Below, piece after piece: positions 8,936 to 18,418 of a stretch of 64,000 nt of DNA. Every line of letters starts with the position of its first letter. Position 1 is the first letter of the stretch. A program made the translations under genes and the position numbers. Source of the stretch: Caldilineaceae bacterium (GTDB taxonomy: Bacteria > Chloroflexota > Anaerolineae > Caldilineales > Caldilineaceae); contig JAJDTL010000018.1 in assembly GCA_022827195.1 (NCBI GenBank), forward strand, positions 62,001-126,000. The letters run 5' to 3'. The notes under the pieces are model-generated. The model saw only the letters and a list, made by a program, of their open reading frames with translations. It did no database searches and was not told the DNA's origin.

Positions 8936-10168
8936 TTACTTTGTCATAAGTTCGGTGGTAGGCGGCCGCAGCGTTCCGTCTTTGTCGAACTGCATCATCC
9001 GGGCCGAACCGATCCTTGTCAGGGCCGGCGCGTGTTCAACCTCCTGGAGCAAAGCAGGCGAAAGCCAGAGAGTATCCAGTTCAAGGGTGTTTTGAATCCA
9101 AACGACGCGTGCAACGTCGGCTGCCTTGTCCATCAGACCTGTCTCGACAATCTCGCGATCGGTTGCAAGGGAGACGGGCTGCTTGGCGGCGGCGAAGTTT
9201 CCGGCGGTCAGGCAGTTGGTGTAGGTGGCGTGCCAGTCGACTTTGGCGCGCAGGCGCTCAGAGATGAGGTCGGCGAGACCGATGCCGGAGGCATTGCCGT
9301 GGCTGTCGTGCGTCAGGTCGAGGACGGCGAGAACGCGAAAGTCGGGCTCGCGCGGGCCGCCGTTGCGCCGCCACATGCCGATGATGTTGGTATCCATACC
9401 TGTGCCGCTGATGTTCTTTCCCATCTCCTGCACGATCAAGAGGTCGAGTTGGTCGAACGGGATACTAGGTTGAAGTTCCTTGGCCAGTCGCAGAAGGCCG
9501 GGCTCCTGCCGGAAAATGCTCTCGCCCGGCAGGACGGCGATCTTCGCCGGGGCATGACGACCATTCTCTACGATTGCAACGCCGGCAACGACCGGCATTT
9601 TGTTGAGGACGACTTGCGCTGCGAGGGGAATGGAGATGGAGGCATCGTGAGCGTGCAGGGTTGCGGCGCCGCGCTTCTTGCCGAGACCGATGGTCATGAT
9701 TTTGCACAGGCCGCTCTCGTGATCGGCGCGAAAGGCGGTATGGGCCTTGATGCGATTGACCGGGATTACGGCGTCGGCTTCGGCGGCGAAGCGGTCCCAG
9801 TAGACAGGCATACTTCCGGCCTGACCTATCTGTGTGACCTCAAGGCTGCTGTGAATCGGGACCCCGAGTTCGGCCATGCCGTAGCTGACGAGCACGGCGC
9901 GTTGGCCTTCGGCAGTGCCACCGCCGTGGCTACCCATTGCCGGTACAAGAAAAGGTTCGGCCCCGAGAGACTGCAGCGTCTTGACGACCGCCCCAACGAC
10001 CTCGGCGTAGCATGAGATACCGCGGCTTCCGACGGCCACGGCTACGCGCATCCCAGGTCGGACGCGGTCGGCCAGGGAAAGCGCGTTGAGGCCATTCCAA
10101 ACTTCAGCGGCAACGTTTTCGACACGCTGTTCGGAGACAGTCTGCCTTACGGGCGCGAGTTCAATCAT
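8936..10168 (-). CDS. LarA-like protein (lactate racemase N-terminal domain, DUF2088 family)
   Basis: The 410-residue protein matches the LarA/DUF2088 family. LarA of Lactobacillus plantarum uses a nickel-pincer nucleotide to racemise lactate, and homologues act on other 2-hydroxy acids. Visible blocks are VAVGSRGI near 45-51, GSHGGGTAEGQ around His81, and NRIKAHTAFRADHESGLCKIMTIGLGKK at 138-165, which holds candidate cofactor residues His143, Lys156 and Lys164. H-A-H-D follows at 172-175. The match to the experimentally known His/Lys set of LarA is not one-to-one by eye, so cofactor use is inferred. The maturation genes larB, larE and larC are at 51.7-54.9 kb. It follows prfB by 24 bases on the same strand and is probably co-transcribed with it. 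Confidence 0.8.
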   Translation of the reverse strand: MIELAPVRQTVSEQRVENVAAEVWNGLNALSLADRVRPGMRVAVAVGSRGISCYAEVVGAVVKTLQSLGAEPFLVPAMGSHGGGTAEGQRAVLVSYGMAELGVPIHSSLEVTQIGQAGSMPVYWDRFAAEADAVIPVNRIKAHTAFRADHESGLCKIMTIGLGKKRGAATLHAHDASISIPLAAQVVLNKMPVVAGVAIVENGRHAPAKIAVLPGESIFRQEPGLLRLAKELQPSIPFDQLDLLIVQEMGKNISGTGMDTNIIGMWRRNGGPREPDFRVLAVLDLTHDSHGNASGIGLADLISERLRAKVDWHATYTNCLTAGNFAAAKQPVSLATDREIVETGLMDKAADVARVVWIQNTLELDTLWLSPALLQEVEHAPALTRIGSARMMQFDKDGTLRPPTTELMTK

Positions 10169-10192
10169 TGTTTGCTCCTCCTGGGTCTTCGT

Positions 10193-11285
10193 TCAGGTAC
10201 CCACCTGCATCTTGAGCCAGGCCTCGATGAACTGGTCCAACTCTCCGTCGAGAACCGTCTGCGGCGTTGAGGTCTCCACATTTGTACGCAGGTCCTTTAC
10301 CATCTGGTAGGGATGGAGGACGTATGACCGGATCTGGCTGCCAAAATCGGCCTGAACGTTCTCGCCTTTGAGGCGGGCCTTTTCGGCAGCGATCCTCTCC
10401 TGTTCGACAGCGTAAAGTTTGCCGCGCAGGATTCTGAGCGCTATCTCACGGTTCTGGGTCTGGCTGCGTTCGTTCTGACAGGTAACGACGATTCCGGAAG
10501 GCTCATGATGGAGGCGAACGGCGGTGGCGTTTTTCTGTACGCTCTGACCTCCGGCGCCGCTCGACAGGAAGACGTCGATGCGGATGTCGTTGGGCGAAAT
10601 CTCGATCTCGATGTCTTCGTCGATTATTGGCATGACCTCAAGCTTGGCAAACGACGTATGGCGGCGGTTGCCGGCATCGAATGGACTGAGCCGGACCAAC
10701 CGGTGTGTGCCCCGCTCTGCTTGCAGATAGCCGTAGGCGTACGGTCCCTCCACGGTTATGGTAACGCTCTTGATTCCGGCCTCCTCCCCCTGGGTCATGT
10801 CGGTGACTTCGGTGGCGAAATCCTTCTTCTCAGCCCAGCGCAGATACATGCGCAGCAGCATGGCGGCCCAGTCCTGCGCCTCGGTTCCACCCGCGCCAGC
10901 GTGAATGCTGACGATGGCGCCGCCTGCGTCATACTTGCCGTTGAGTGCCAGCGTGAATTCCCGGCTTTCCAACTCCGTTTCGAGTGCGGCAGCCTCCTGC
11001 GACAGCTCGCCGAGCATCCCGGCGTCATCATCGGCCATCAGCGCCAGGTCCTGCGCGTCCTGGGCCCGCTCCTGCAGTCCGTCCCAAACGCCGATTTGCT
11101 CTTTCAGGGCGTTCAGCTCTTGCATCTTCTGTTGTGCTGCCCGCTGGTCGTCCCAAAAGCCGGGCGCAATTGATTGCTTCTCCAGTTCCTGGACCCGATC
11201 CACCTTATCAGGCAGGTCAAAGCCGCCTCCGTATCGTGTTGACACGTTCTGCGAGCTGGTGCAGACGGTCGGTCAGTTCTCGCAT
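10193..11285 (-). CDS. prfB: Peptide chain release factor 2, made by programmed +1 frameshifting
   Basis: RF2 ends translation at UGA and UAA. A short first frame starts at ATG 11285 ([15 protein letters not shown]) and meets an in-frame TGA at codon 23. The main frame lies +1 to it and runs to 10193. Joining 11285-11220 to 11218-10193 gives 363 residues, the normal RF2 length. The tripeptide SPF that reads the stop codon is in [18 protein letters not shown], and the catalytic GGQ is in SSGAGGQSV. The gene follows ftsY by 56 bases. A start inside the second frame (11245) would truncate the N-terminal helix and is disfavoured. Confidence 0.95.
11216..11235 (-). promoter_or_regulatory. RF2 autoregulatory +1 frameshift site
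   Basis: On the minus strand a purine-rich CGGAGGCGG is followed at once by CTTTGAC. CTT (11222-11220) is codon 22 of the first frame and TGA (11219-11217) is codon 23. This is the well-known RF2 recoding signal: an internal Shine-Dalgarno-like element pushes the ribosome +1 on CUU when RF2 is scarce. The +1 frame continues GAC CTG CCT, which fits the family. Confidence 0.93.
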
Positions 11286-11341
11286 TCTTCTCCCTCTCCT
11301 TCATCGAGAATCGGTTGGCAAGCCATAAGGCGCGGGGTGTC

Positions 11342-12298
11342 TTACTCTCCCAGCAGGCCTTCCACAAACGCAACCGGGTCGAACTCGGCCAAATCTTCCA
11401 ACTTTTCGCCGGTGCCGACAAAGCGCACCGGGATGCCTAACTGTTTCTTTATATTGAGAACGGCGCCTCCCCTGGCCGTACTGTCGAGCTTGGTGAGGAC
11501 GATGCCGGTAACCCCCGAAGCTTTCTGGAAGCCCTTGGCCTGCAATATGGCGTTCTGTCCGGTGGAGGCGTCGAGAACGAGCAGAATTTCGTGCGGCGCG
11601 CGGTGGACCTGCTTGGCGGCCACGCGGCGCATCTTTTCCAGCTCCTGCATGAGATTGAATTTATTCTGTAGACGGCCGGCCGTATCGGCGATGAGAATAT
11701 CGGCGCTGCGGCTCTCCTGGCTTGCACGCATGGCGTCGAACAGAACGGCGGCCGGGTCTGAACCGGGGGCCTGGGCGATAACCTCAACTTCGGCGCGCTC
11801 TCCCCAAATCTTGAGCTGGTCGATTGCCGCGGCGCGGAAGGTGTCACCGGCAGCAAGGACGACGCGTTTGCCCAGCTGTTTGTAGCGAAGCGCAAGCTTG
11901 CCTATGCTTGTCGTCTTGCCGGACCCGTTGACGCCGACGACGAGCACGACCGTCAGAATGCGAGGCTCTTCGATGCCCAAAGGCTCGTCGGGCTGCAGGA
12001 GTTTGACCATTTCCTGCTTGAGGATGAGGTAGGCGTCGTCAGCCCTCATTACGGCCTCGCGCTCGACCCTGGCTCTGGTGGACTCGACCAGTTCCAGGGT
12101 CGTTTCCATGCCGACATCGGCGACAATGAGGGCCTCTTCCAACTCTTCCCACAACTCGTCACCGATCTCGTTTTCATGAAACAGGGCGCCGACTTGCCCG
12201 AAGATGCCGGAGCGGGTCTTTTTCAGGCTTGCTTCGATTTTCAGGTCGTCGGCCGACTTCTCATCCTGTCGTCCAAACAGGCGTCTCAGCACATGCAA
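11342..12298 (-). CDS. ftsY: Signal recognition particle receptor FtsY
   Basis: The 318-residue protein is the SRP receptor GTPase that docks ribosome-SRP complexes at the membrane. It has a short N-terminal part, a four-helix N domain (about 25-100) and the G domain. The G domain has [15 protein letters not shown] (G1, near 120), [24 protein letters not shown] (G3) and [10 protein letters not shown] (G4). The long acidic A domain of enterobacterial FtsY is absent, as in many other phyla. The C-terminal [23 protein letters not shown] is typical. ATG 12298 is the only sensible start. It leads the run ftsY-prfB-larA-like. Confidence 0.95.
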   Translation of the reverse strand: MHVLRRLFGRQDEKSADDLKIEASLKKTRSGIFGQVGALFHENEIGDELWEELEEALIVADVGMETTLELVESTRARVEREAVMRADDAYLILKQEMVKLLQPDEPLGIEEPRILTVVLVVGVNGSGKTTSIGKLALRYKQLGKRVVLAAGDTFRAAAIDQLKIWGERAEVEVIAQAPGSDPAAVLFDAMRASQESRSADILIADTAGRLQNKFNLMQELEKMRRVAAKQVHRAPHEILLVLDASTGQNAILQAKGFQKASGVTGIVLTKLDSTARGGAVLNIKKQLGIPVRFVGTGEKLEDLAEFDPVAFVEGLLGE

Positions 12299-12335
12299 CT
12301 CCCCGCGGGCGGGTCAACATGGAGAATACGGGGCA

Positions 12336-12344
12336 ATTATAGCA
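12336..12344 (-). promoter_or_regulatory. Probable extended -10 promoter of ftsY-prfB
   Basis: The minus strand reads TGCTATAAT, a perfect TATAAT hexamer with the TGn extension. It lies about 38 bases before the ftsY ATG. The -35 region is poor (TTCTCC with 19 bases of spacing), which is acceptable for an extended -10 promoter. Confidence 0.5.
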
Positions 12345-12563
12345 CGCGGGGGAAGGTAGGGGAGAACGGGGCCGCGACCTGTGCGCGGACGCCGGCGCCG
12401 CACAGGTTGGGGAATCGGGGACCAGACTGCATCTGTCGGAAAGGTTCGCCGGTTCGGGTCGTCAGAATGTATACTGAAGTCGTCGAAGTCTGGAATCTCC
12501 GAAGCGGCAACAGACCATTTGGACGTCCGTTATCCGGCTGAATTTCGTGGTGAGGGCCTGCAA

Positions 12564-13730
12564 ATGTACGTCACAAGGGAGGAGCTGGAGCAGCGCGAAG
12601 AACGCGAGCTGGCAACGTACGCAATGCGGAGCAGCGAGAGCCGCGGACGTGTCTTCCCGGGGCCGGAGCATCCTTACCGCACTGCGTACCAGCGCGACCG
12701 AGACCGGATTATCCACACGACCGCGTTCCGCCGGCTTCAGTACAAGACGCAGGTGTTCGTCTACAATGAAGGCGACCACTACCGCAACCGGCTCACGCAC
12801 ACGGTTGAGGTGGCTCAGATCGGGCGCACGCTCGCGCGCGCGCTTTCTTGTAACGAAGACCTAAGCGAGGCTATCTGCCTGGCACACGACCTGGGGCATC
12901 CTCCCTTTGGGCATACCGGCGAGGCGACACTCAATCAACTGATGCGGGCGCACGGCGGCTACGATCACCAGAAACAGACTTATCGAATCATCACAAAACT
13001 GGCGCTTCGCTACCCGGCGCATCCCGGCCTGAATCTGACGTACGAGGTGCGCGAAGGTGTAGTCAAGCACGACACGGACTACGACGTTGTCGACGCCAGG
13101 GAGTACAACGCGGGGGAGCGCGGCACGCTTGAGTGCCAGCTCAGCAACCTGGCCGACGAGATCGCGTACAACACGAGCGACGCAGATGACGGTCTTCGGG
13201 CAGGGATCCTGGACCCCGGCGAATTTCTGGAGCTGGCGATCAGCCGGCGCGTTCTGAACTCGCTTGGCGAGGCCCCTTCGTCGATCGATCTGACCCAGCC
13301 GCTTGACCGCTACCGGTTCATCCGGCGGCTGGTAGGCATCGAAGTCAGCGATGCAATCCGTGCGTCCGGCGAAAGACTGGACGCGGCAGGCGTGCGGGAT
13401 CTCGCCGGCCTGCGGGCGCAGGCAGAGAACATGGCGGACTATTCTGCTGAGGTCGCGGAGGAAAACCGGGAGTTGAAGCGTTTTCTTTTCGACCGTTTCT
13501 ACCGGCATTTCCGCGTTGTGCGGATGGCGGCAAAGGCGGACCGAACTGTGCGCGCCCTGTTTGGCGCCTTTGTCGAGGAACCGGCCCAGCTGCCTCCGGA
13601 AGCGCAGGAGCTTTTGGCCCAAGGCGACGGAAACGTACATCGCATCGTGTGCGACTACATCGCAGGTATGACCGACCGTTACGCCATCGCCGAGTACCGC
13701 CGTCTCTTCGATACGAGAGAGCCTGTCTAA
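12564..13730 (+). CDS. dgt: Deoxyguanosinetriphosphate triphosphohydrolase-like protein
   Basis: The 388-residue HD-domain enzyme belongs to the dGTPase family, which splits dNTPs to nucleoside and triphosphate and helps control nucleotide pools. The early block RTAYQRDRDRIIHTTAFRRL is the family substrate-binding region. The metal ligands are in RLTHTVEVAQ (first His) and LAHDLGHPPFGHTGE (HD pair plus His), and a later Asp lies in SNLADEIAYNTSDADDG. ATG 12564 was chosen because family homology starts with YVTREELEQRE; the open frame upstream is not conserved. It is transcribed away from ftsY across a 265-base gap and converges on the gene at 13768. Confidence 0.9.
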   Translation: MYVTREELEQREERELATYAMRSSESRGRVFPGPEHPYRTAYQRDRDRIIHTTAFRRLQYKTQVFVYNEGDHYRNRLTHTVEVAQIGRTLARALSCNEDLSEAICLAHDLGHPPFGHTGEATLNQLMRAHGGYDHQKQTYRIITKLALRYPAHPGLNLTYEVREGVVKHDTDYDVVDAREYNAGERGTLECQLSNLADEIAYNTSDADDGLRAGILDPGEFLELAISRRVLNSLGEAPSSIDLTQPLDRYRFIRRLVGIEVSDAIRASGERLDAAGVRDLAGLRAQAENMADYSAEVAEENRELKRFLFDRFYRHFRVVRMAAKADRTVRALFGAFVEEPAQLPPEAQELLAQGDGNVHRIVCDYIAGMTDRYAIAEYRRLFDTREPV

Positions 13731-13767
13731 ACTTCCGACAGGATCAGGCGATGCGGAACGCGTCCGG

Positions 13768-15306
13768 CTACGCTGGGCCAAGAACGACCAGCAACGCGCT
13801 CACCGACCGCAGAGGTCGCGGCGACTGTCCGCTATCCAGATAGGATACGCCCTTGATCGTGCAATCTAGCTGAATGTGGTGGGAGCGAAGCACGCATGTC
13901 AGGCCGGGCATTAGCTCCAGGGGCGGTGAACGATGGGGACCATCCACTTCGCTGCCGTCGTCAAAGGAAGTCGCGTCGAATCCGGGCGAGACCAGCAACT
14001 GGCTGATGGTACGTACTGCTGAACGGTCATAGAGCCAGATCTCCAGCAGCCGCACCTGGTCTGTATCGGCGGCCGCCCGATCCAGAGATTCATTCATGCC
14101 CATACCGCAGGCGCCCAACAACTCACCGTCCGGGGCAACAATGGTGAAGCTCTCGTCGTAGGACTGGATGCCGAAGGCGTAGTTCGCCTTGAATACCGCC
14201 AATTCGTCACCGCCTGGCGGCGAGGCGCCGTCTTTGGGCCCGCTGTCGGTTGAGACCCCCTTGACAGAATGGTCGACCTGCGGCTGGGCATGCAGGGTCG
14301 TCGGATCAGACCCAGACGACTCACTCTCGCGACCGTTCGCGCTGATCGAATCGGCGGCCTCAACTCCTGCGCGGCCTGGAGAGTCCGGCGGTGACTGCCT
14401 GCTGTCTGGGCGCGGCATCGCATCCACTACTTCCTGACCCTCTATGGACCCTGTCTCCTGCTGAAGCGCGGCCCCATTCTCGGACGTCGTCTCGTCTGCC
14501 AGCTGCGGTCTGCTTTCGGCATCGGAGGGTTGGGAAGCGCCAATATCGTCTGACGGCGGATGCCGGTCGGACTGCGGTTCTGGTGGCATCGGTTCAGCTA
14601 TCCCGGGTTGAGAGAGCTCTTCCTCATCGGGTTCATCCGGGGACTTTGGCGCAGGCGAATCCGCCCAACCGGTCCCGGATTCCGGCCAGTACTCTGCATT
14701 TGACGGTTCTTCTTCGCCCGAAGCGCGCTGGCGAGGCGAGGCCTCTGCGCTGTCCGCTTGAAAACTTTCTGTCTCAGCCGGGCGGGCGAAGCGCGAGCCT
14801 TCTCCGGAATCGTTTAGGGGTCCTGACTGGCTGGGAAACACGGGCTCGTCAGTGTGGGACTCGTCGCGAGAGGGCCGCGGCCTGCGAATCCAATCCAGGG
14901 CCGGCGTCCTGGAGCCGGTCCGCTTGCCGGAAACGAAGACCGGCCGGGGGCGGCGGGCCTGCTGGACGGCCGCCTGCCTTGCGTTGGTGGATCCGGCAGA
15001 CCTTCTCGACGACGCACGGTGTTCAGGCTGCCTAAGGAATTGGTAACCAATTGCGACCGCTCCGCCTACCAGGAGAGCGGCGGCAAGATACAACAACGCC
15101 TGGTTTAGCCAGTCCTGGAACGAAGTGTCAGCAGCGGACTCTTCGGGAATCTGCTCGGGCGCCGGCTCGCCAGACTGGACTGGGTTCGCAGCGCCGGACG
15201 GGTCGGTCCATTCCACCGGCCAGACCCACCATCCGATGAAGAGGCCGAGCAAAAGCCCTGCAAGGCCCGACACCAGGATGTGGACCAATGATCTGTTGCG
15301 TTCCAT
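13768..15306 (-). CDS. Uncharacterised protein with two N-terminal membrane segments and a long low-complexity linker
   Basis: The 512-residue protein has hydrophobic segments at about 8-30 and 68-91, followed by a basic patch (RRSAGSTNARQAAVQQARRPRP). Residues 115-365 are a Ser/Pro/Glu/Asp-rich linker that is surely disordered. The last 140 residues form a compact-looking domain beginning AVFKANYAFGIQSYDESFTI. I do not recognise that domain. The layout suggests a membrane-anchored protein that presents its C-terminal domain some distance from the membrane on the cytoplasmic side. It follows manC by 40 bases. Confidence 0.7.
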   Translation of the reverse strand: MERNRSLVHILVSGLAGLLLGLFIGWWVWPVEWTDPSGAANPVQSGEPAPEQIPEESAADTSFQDWLNQALLYLAAALLVGGAVAIGYQFLRQPEHRASSRRSAGSTNARQAAVQQARRPRPVFVSGKRTGSRTPALDWIRRPRPSRDESHTDEPVFPSQSGPLNDSGEGSRFARPAETESFQADSAEASPRQRASGEEEPSNAEYWPESGTGWADSPAPKSPDEPDEEELSQPGIAEPMPPEPQSDRHPPSDDIGASQPSDAESRPQLADETTSENGAALQQETGSIEGQEVVDAMPRPDSRQSPPDSPGRAGVEAADSISANGRESESSGSDPTTLHAQPQVDHSVKGVSTDSGPKDGASPPGGDELAVFKANYAFGIQSYDESFTIVAPDGELLGACGMGMNESLDRAAADTDQVRLLEIWLYDRSAVRTISQLLVSPGFDATSFDDGSEVDGPHRSPPLELMPGLTCVLRSHHIQLDCTIKGVSYLDSGQSPRPLRSVSALLVVLGPA

Positions 15307-15346
15307 TTTTTTGTGAGAACTGTCTTCCGGGGGAATCGGCGAACGA

Positions 15347-16423
15347 TTAGAGTAGATCGGCGCGCTGCCCGGACTGCAGCTTGGCTACGACCTGCTTGAC
15401 TTGCTGAATGCTCTCTTTCCTCCCAATCAAGAGCGCGTCTCCTGCATCGACAACGATTAGGTCGTTGACGTCGACGAGTGCGACAATCTGCTTGTCTGCG
15501 GCCACAATGTTGCCGCTGCTGTTTACGGTAAGGAGTTCTCCTTCGATAGGAAAGTTGCCGGCCTCGTCGGGGGCAGCGACAACCTCAAGCGCGTCCCAGC
15601 TGCCGAGGTCATTCCATCCAGCCTGCATTGGCACGACTGCCACCCTCTGTGCACCTTCCATCAAAGCATAGTCGAACGAGATATCAGGCATTTTCGGCCA
15701 GATCTCCGCCAGCAGGCCATCCAGGCCGGGAGTGTCGAGCGCGGCCGAGATGCGGTCTATGTCGGCGTAAAGTTCGGGCATCCGTTCGCCGTATTCCGAC
15801 AGGAGTCGATCGACGCGTCCGACAAAGATGCCGCCGTTCCAAAAGTAGTGTCCGTCAGCCAGAAACTGCTCTGCAGTCGCCTGGTCGGGCTTCTCGAGGA
15901 ACTGGAGCACGGGGTAGGTCGCCAGATCTCCGTGCAGAGGCAGCGGCTCCGCGGCGCGCCGAATGTAGCCGTATCCTGTGTGTGCCTTCGTCGGCTCGAT
16001 GCCGAGGACGGTGAGATATCCGCGGTCAGCGCTTCGCTTAGCCTGTCGCAACGCCGCCCGGAAGGCAACCCCGTCTTGGATGTGATGATCGGCAGGCAGA
16101 ATGGCAACGACTTCCGTGGGGTCGCGGCGTTTCAAGCGCGCGCATGCCAGGGCAATTGCCGGCGCGGTATTGCGGCCGCTCGGCTCCGTCAAGATATTGT
16201 CGCGGGGAATGCAGTCGAGTTGTTCGGCGCAAAGCCCGGCGTAACGACGGCCTGTTACGACATAGGTGTCGCGGGAGGAGACCAGGCCATCCAGTCTGGC
16301 TGCCGTGGCTTGAATCATGGTACGGCCGCTTCCCGTGATGTCGCTGAACTGTTTAGGGGCGTCCTGGCGGCTGCGGGGCCACAAACGGGTGCCAACACCG
16401 CCGGCGAGAATGACTGCGTACAT
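15347..16423 (-). CDS. manC: Mannose-1-phosphate guanylyltransferase
   Basis: The 358-residue nucleotidyltransferase makes GDP-mannose from GTP and mannose-1-phosphate for glycan synthesis. The signature LAGGVGTRLWPRSRQDAPKQF is at residues 7-27. Further family motifs are ILTEPSGRNTAPAIALA near 76-92, ILPADHHI near 107, LQFLEKPDQATAEQFLADGHYFWNGGIFV and the late GWNDLGSWDAL. The protein lacks the C-terminal isomerase half of the bifunctional enzymes, so it is the single-function type. It starts 12 bases after dprA ends and is probably in the same transcript. Confidence 0.93.
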   Translation of the reverse strand: MYAVILAGGVGTRLWPRSRQDAPKQFSDITGSGRTMIQATAARLDGLVSSRDTYVVTGRRYAGLCAEQLDCIPRDNILTEPSGRNTAPAIALACARLKRRDPTEVVAILPADHHIQDGVAFRAALRQAKRSADRGYLTVLGIEPTKAHTGYGYIRRAAEPLPLHGDLATYPVLQFLEKPDQATAEQFLADGHYFWNGGIFVGRVDRLLSEYGERMPELYADIDRISAALDTPGLDGLLAEIWPKMPDISFDYALMEGAQRVAVVPMQAGWNDLGSWDALEVVAAPDEAGNFPIEGELLTVNSSGNIVAADKQIVALVDVNDLIVVDAGDALLIGRKESIQQVKQVVAKLQSGQRADLL

Positions 16424-16435
16424 TGTCTCTTCGGG

Positions 16436-17518
16436 TTAGACCGCTCGAACGTACTGCATCAGGCCGACATGGCGTACAAGGCCCTTGATTTCCATCGTGG
16501 CAAGCAGGCTGCTGACCTGCGAAGTATCCAACGTAGCTGCGCGTACAATCTCATTCATGTGCCGCGGTTCTGCCGAAACGTGCCTGAGAATCAACTCTTC
16601 CTGCGGTGTGGCCGGTATGGAGACACGGGCCTCCTGGCGGGCCGCTGCGGTCTCCAACTGCAGATTCTCCAGAAGGTCGCCTGGCGAGGTAACGGCAATA
16701 GCTCCCTCCTGGATCAGGCGGTTGCAACCGTCGCTGCCTGGGCTGAGGATCGAGCCTGGAACGGCAAATACGTCCCGTCCTTGTTCAGCTGCAAAGGCGG
16801 CGGTGATAAGAGCGCCACTTCGTGCTGCCGCCTCCACGACGACGACTGCCAGGCTCATCCCACTGATGATGCGGTTTCGGGGCGGAAAGTTCCGGGCCTC
16901 CGGCTTGGTGCCGAGAGGATACTCGCTTACAAGGGCGCCATTCTCGACTATTTTCAGCGCCAGACTGCGGTTTCGCGCAGGGTAAATCTGGTCGACACCA
17001 CTGCCCAAGACGGCGATTGTCCGTCCACCCGATTCGAGCGCGGACGCATGGGCAATTGCGTCTACCCCCAGTGCAAGGCCGCTGACGACCGTCACGCCGT
17101 TCATCGCCAGTTCATGTCCAAGTCTGCGGGCCACCTCCCTGCCATAGGGGGAGACACGACGCGTGCCGACTACGGCAACCGCCAACCGGTCCCTTTGTTC
17201 CAGGTGACCGCGCACGTACAGGAGAGGCGGAGAGTTCGGAATCGGCAGGAGGTTGGTCGGGTAGCCTGGGTCTTCCTGCGTGAGTATCTCGACTCCGCTC
17301 CTGTCGACCTTTTCCAGTTCGTCACGGGGGTCGAGATTTCGGCGGGCGGCTACAAGATTGCTGATCGTGCGGCGATCGAGACCGGCTGCTTCAAGTTGAT
17401 GCACAGGCGCATTCCAGGCCGCTTCTATGCCCCCGCAGACTTCCATCAGAGCAGTGAGCCGCGCGGGACCAATGCCGGCGACACAGTTGAAGGCGATCCA
17501 GAAAGCTCGTTCGTCCAT
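16436..17518 (-). CDS. dprA: DNA-processing protein DprA (Smf)
   Basis: The 360-residue protein loads RecA on incoming single-stranded DNA during natural transformation. It has the N-terminal helical (HhH/SAM-like) region (GIGPARLTALMEVCGG), then the extended Rossmann fold with VAVVGTRRVSPYGREVARRL, SGLALGVDAIAHASAL and VLGSGVDQIYPARN. GTRYPRN-like pieces continue with PPRNRIISGMS and AVPGSI. A C-terminal winged-helix domain spans about 295-355. It lies 45 bases after rimM. Presence of dprA hints at competence but is widespread and not proof of it. Confidence 0.93.
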   Translation of the reverse strand: MDERAFWIAFNCVAGIGPARLTALMEVCGGIEAAWNAPVHQLEAAGLDRRTISNLVAARRNLDPRDELEKVDRSGVEILTQEDPGYPTNLLPIPNSPPLLYVRGHLEQRDRLAVAVVGTRRVSPYGREVARRLGHELAMNGVTVVSGLALGVDAIAHASALESGGRTIAVLGSGVDQIYPARNRSLALKIVENGALVSEYPLGTKPEARNFPPRNRIISGMSLAVVVVEAAARSGALITAAFAAEQGRDVFAVPGSILSPGSDGCNRLIQEGAIAVTSPGDLLENLQLETAAARQEARVSIPATPQEELILRHVSAEPRHMNEIVRAATLDTSQVSSLLATMEIKGLVRHVGLMQYVRAV

Positions 17519-17563
17519 TGGCGGGAGTTAAACGGTCGGAATCAGATCACGGGTCCGAACGGA

Positions 17564-18181
17564 CTATTGTCCAGTTTCGTCAAGCATTCCCGGCAACAGG
17601 CGGACGGTTACGGCTCCTGCTTCGAGGTCAACGCTGCGAATTACATCCGCCAGCGCAGGGATAAGAAGCTCGCGGTCCTGGTTGATACCTGGGGCCGGTC
17701 GGACAATATACACTTCGTTTGCGCCGGTAAATAGAACGTCCACGACCTCCCCCAGCCGCTCACTGGATTCGTCCTGCACGTTAAGGCCGATAATGTCGTG
17801 CACCCAGAAGGAGTCTTCGTCCAACTGCATGGCAGCCATCTCGGGGATGTAGAGCCATTCATTGTGCAGAAGCTCCGCCTCCTCCCTGTCCGAAATTTCC
17901 GCAAAGCCGAGAAGGAAGATTCCCTTGTGGGCCCTGGACGTGGAGATTTCGGCCACGAGGAGGTCCTCGCCGAGCAGCACCTGTTGGCCGGGATTAAAGC
18001 GGTCTGCAAAGTCGGTATAGGACTCGACCCTTACCTCTCCTCGCAGGCCATGGGCGCCCAGAATGCGGCCAACGATCAGATGGCCATCAGGAACGGTGAC
18101 CGGGCGACTGTGAAAGCGGCTGGCTCGGGCTGGCCTGCTCTTATGCTTACGGCGTCTTTTCCCACTCTTAGGCGCTGTCAT
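17564..18181 (-). CDS. rimM: 16S rRNA maturation factor RimM
   Basis: The protein (205 residues from this start) has the RimM N-terminal beta-barrel (LIVGRILGAHGLRGEVRVESYTD) and the PRC-barrel half (FWVHDIIGLNVQDESSERLGEVVDVL), ending EAGAVTVRLLPGMLDE. RimM binds ribosomal protein S19 and helps mature the 30S head. A lysine/arginine-rich N-terminal extension of about 25 residues (KSGKRRRKHKSRPARASRF) precedes the domain and is unusual. ATG 18181 is favoured by AGGATGG five bases upstream; ATG 18190 in the same frame is possible. It follows khpA and rpsP in the classic ffh-rpsP-khpA-rimM order. Confidence 0.92.
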   Translation of the reverse strand: MTAPKSGKRRRKHKSRPARASRFHSRPVTVPDGHLIVGRILGAHGLRGEVRVESYTDFADRFNPGQQVLLGEDLLVAEISTSRAHKGIFLLGFAEISDREEAELLHNEWLYIPEMAAMQLDEDSFWVHDIIGLNVQDESSERLGEVVDVLFTGANEVYIVRPAPGINQDRELLIPALADVIRSVDLEAGAVTVRLLPGMLDETGQ

Positions 18182-18418
18182 CGGATCCATCCTGTGCGCA
18201 GCAAACCCCGCCCGACAGCGCACGGTACGGCCGTTTAAGGGTCCGCCTTCCACATGAAAGAGAATCGTCTTCGCCTGCGTCGCCACATCTTGCCGTCCGG
18301 GCATCTTCGGCGGGAATTCGGCTTTCATGCCCGAACGAAGAATTGGAATGCAGACCTTAAGTCGCCGAACAGGCCAGCGAAAACGGCAACCGCCGCGGGC
18401 AGTGCCGCGCGCACGCCG

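Noticed and set aside
15848..17734. A 628-codon open frame on the plus strand opposite manC, dprA and rimM
   Set aside because: It is antisense to three well-recognised genes, has no homology-like motifs, and long antisense frames are expected in GC-rich codon usage.
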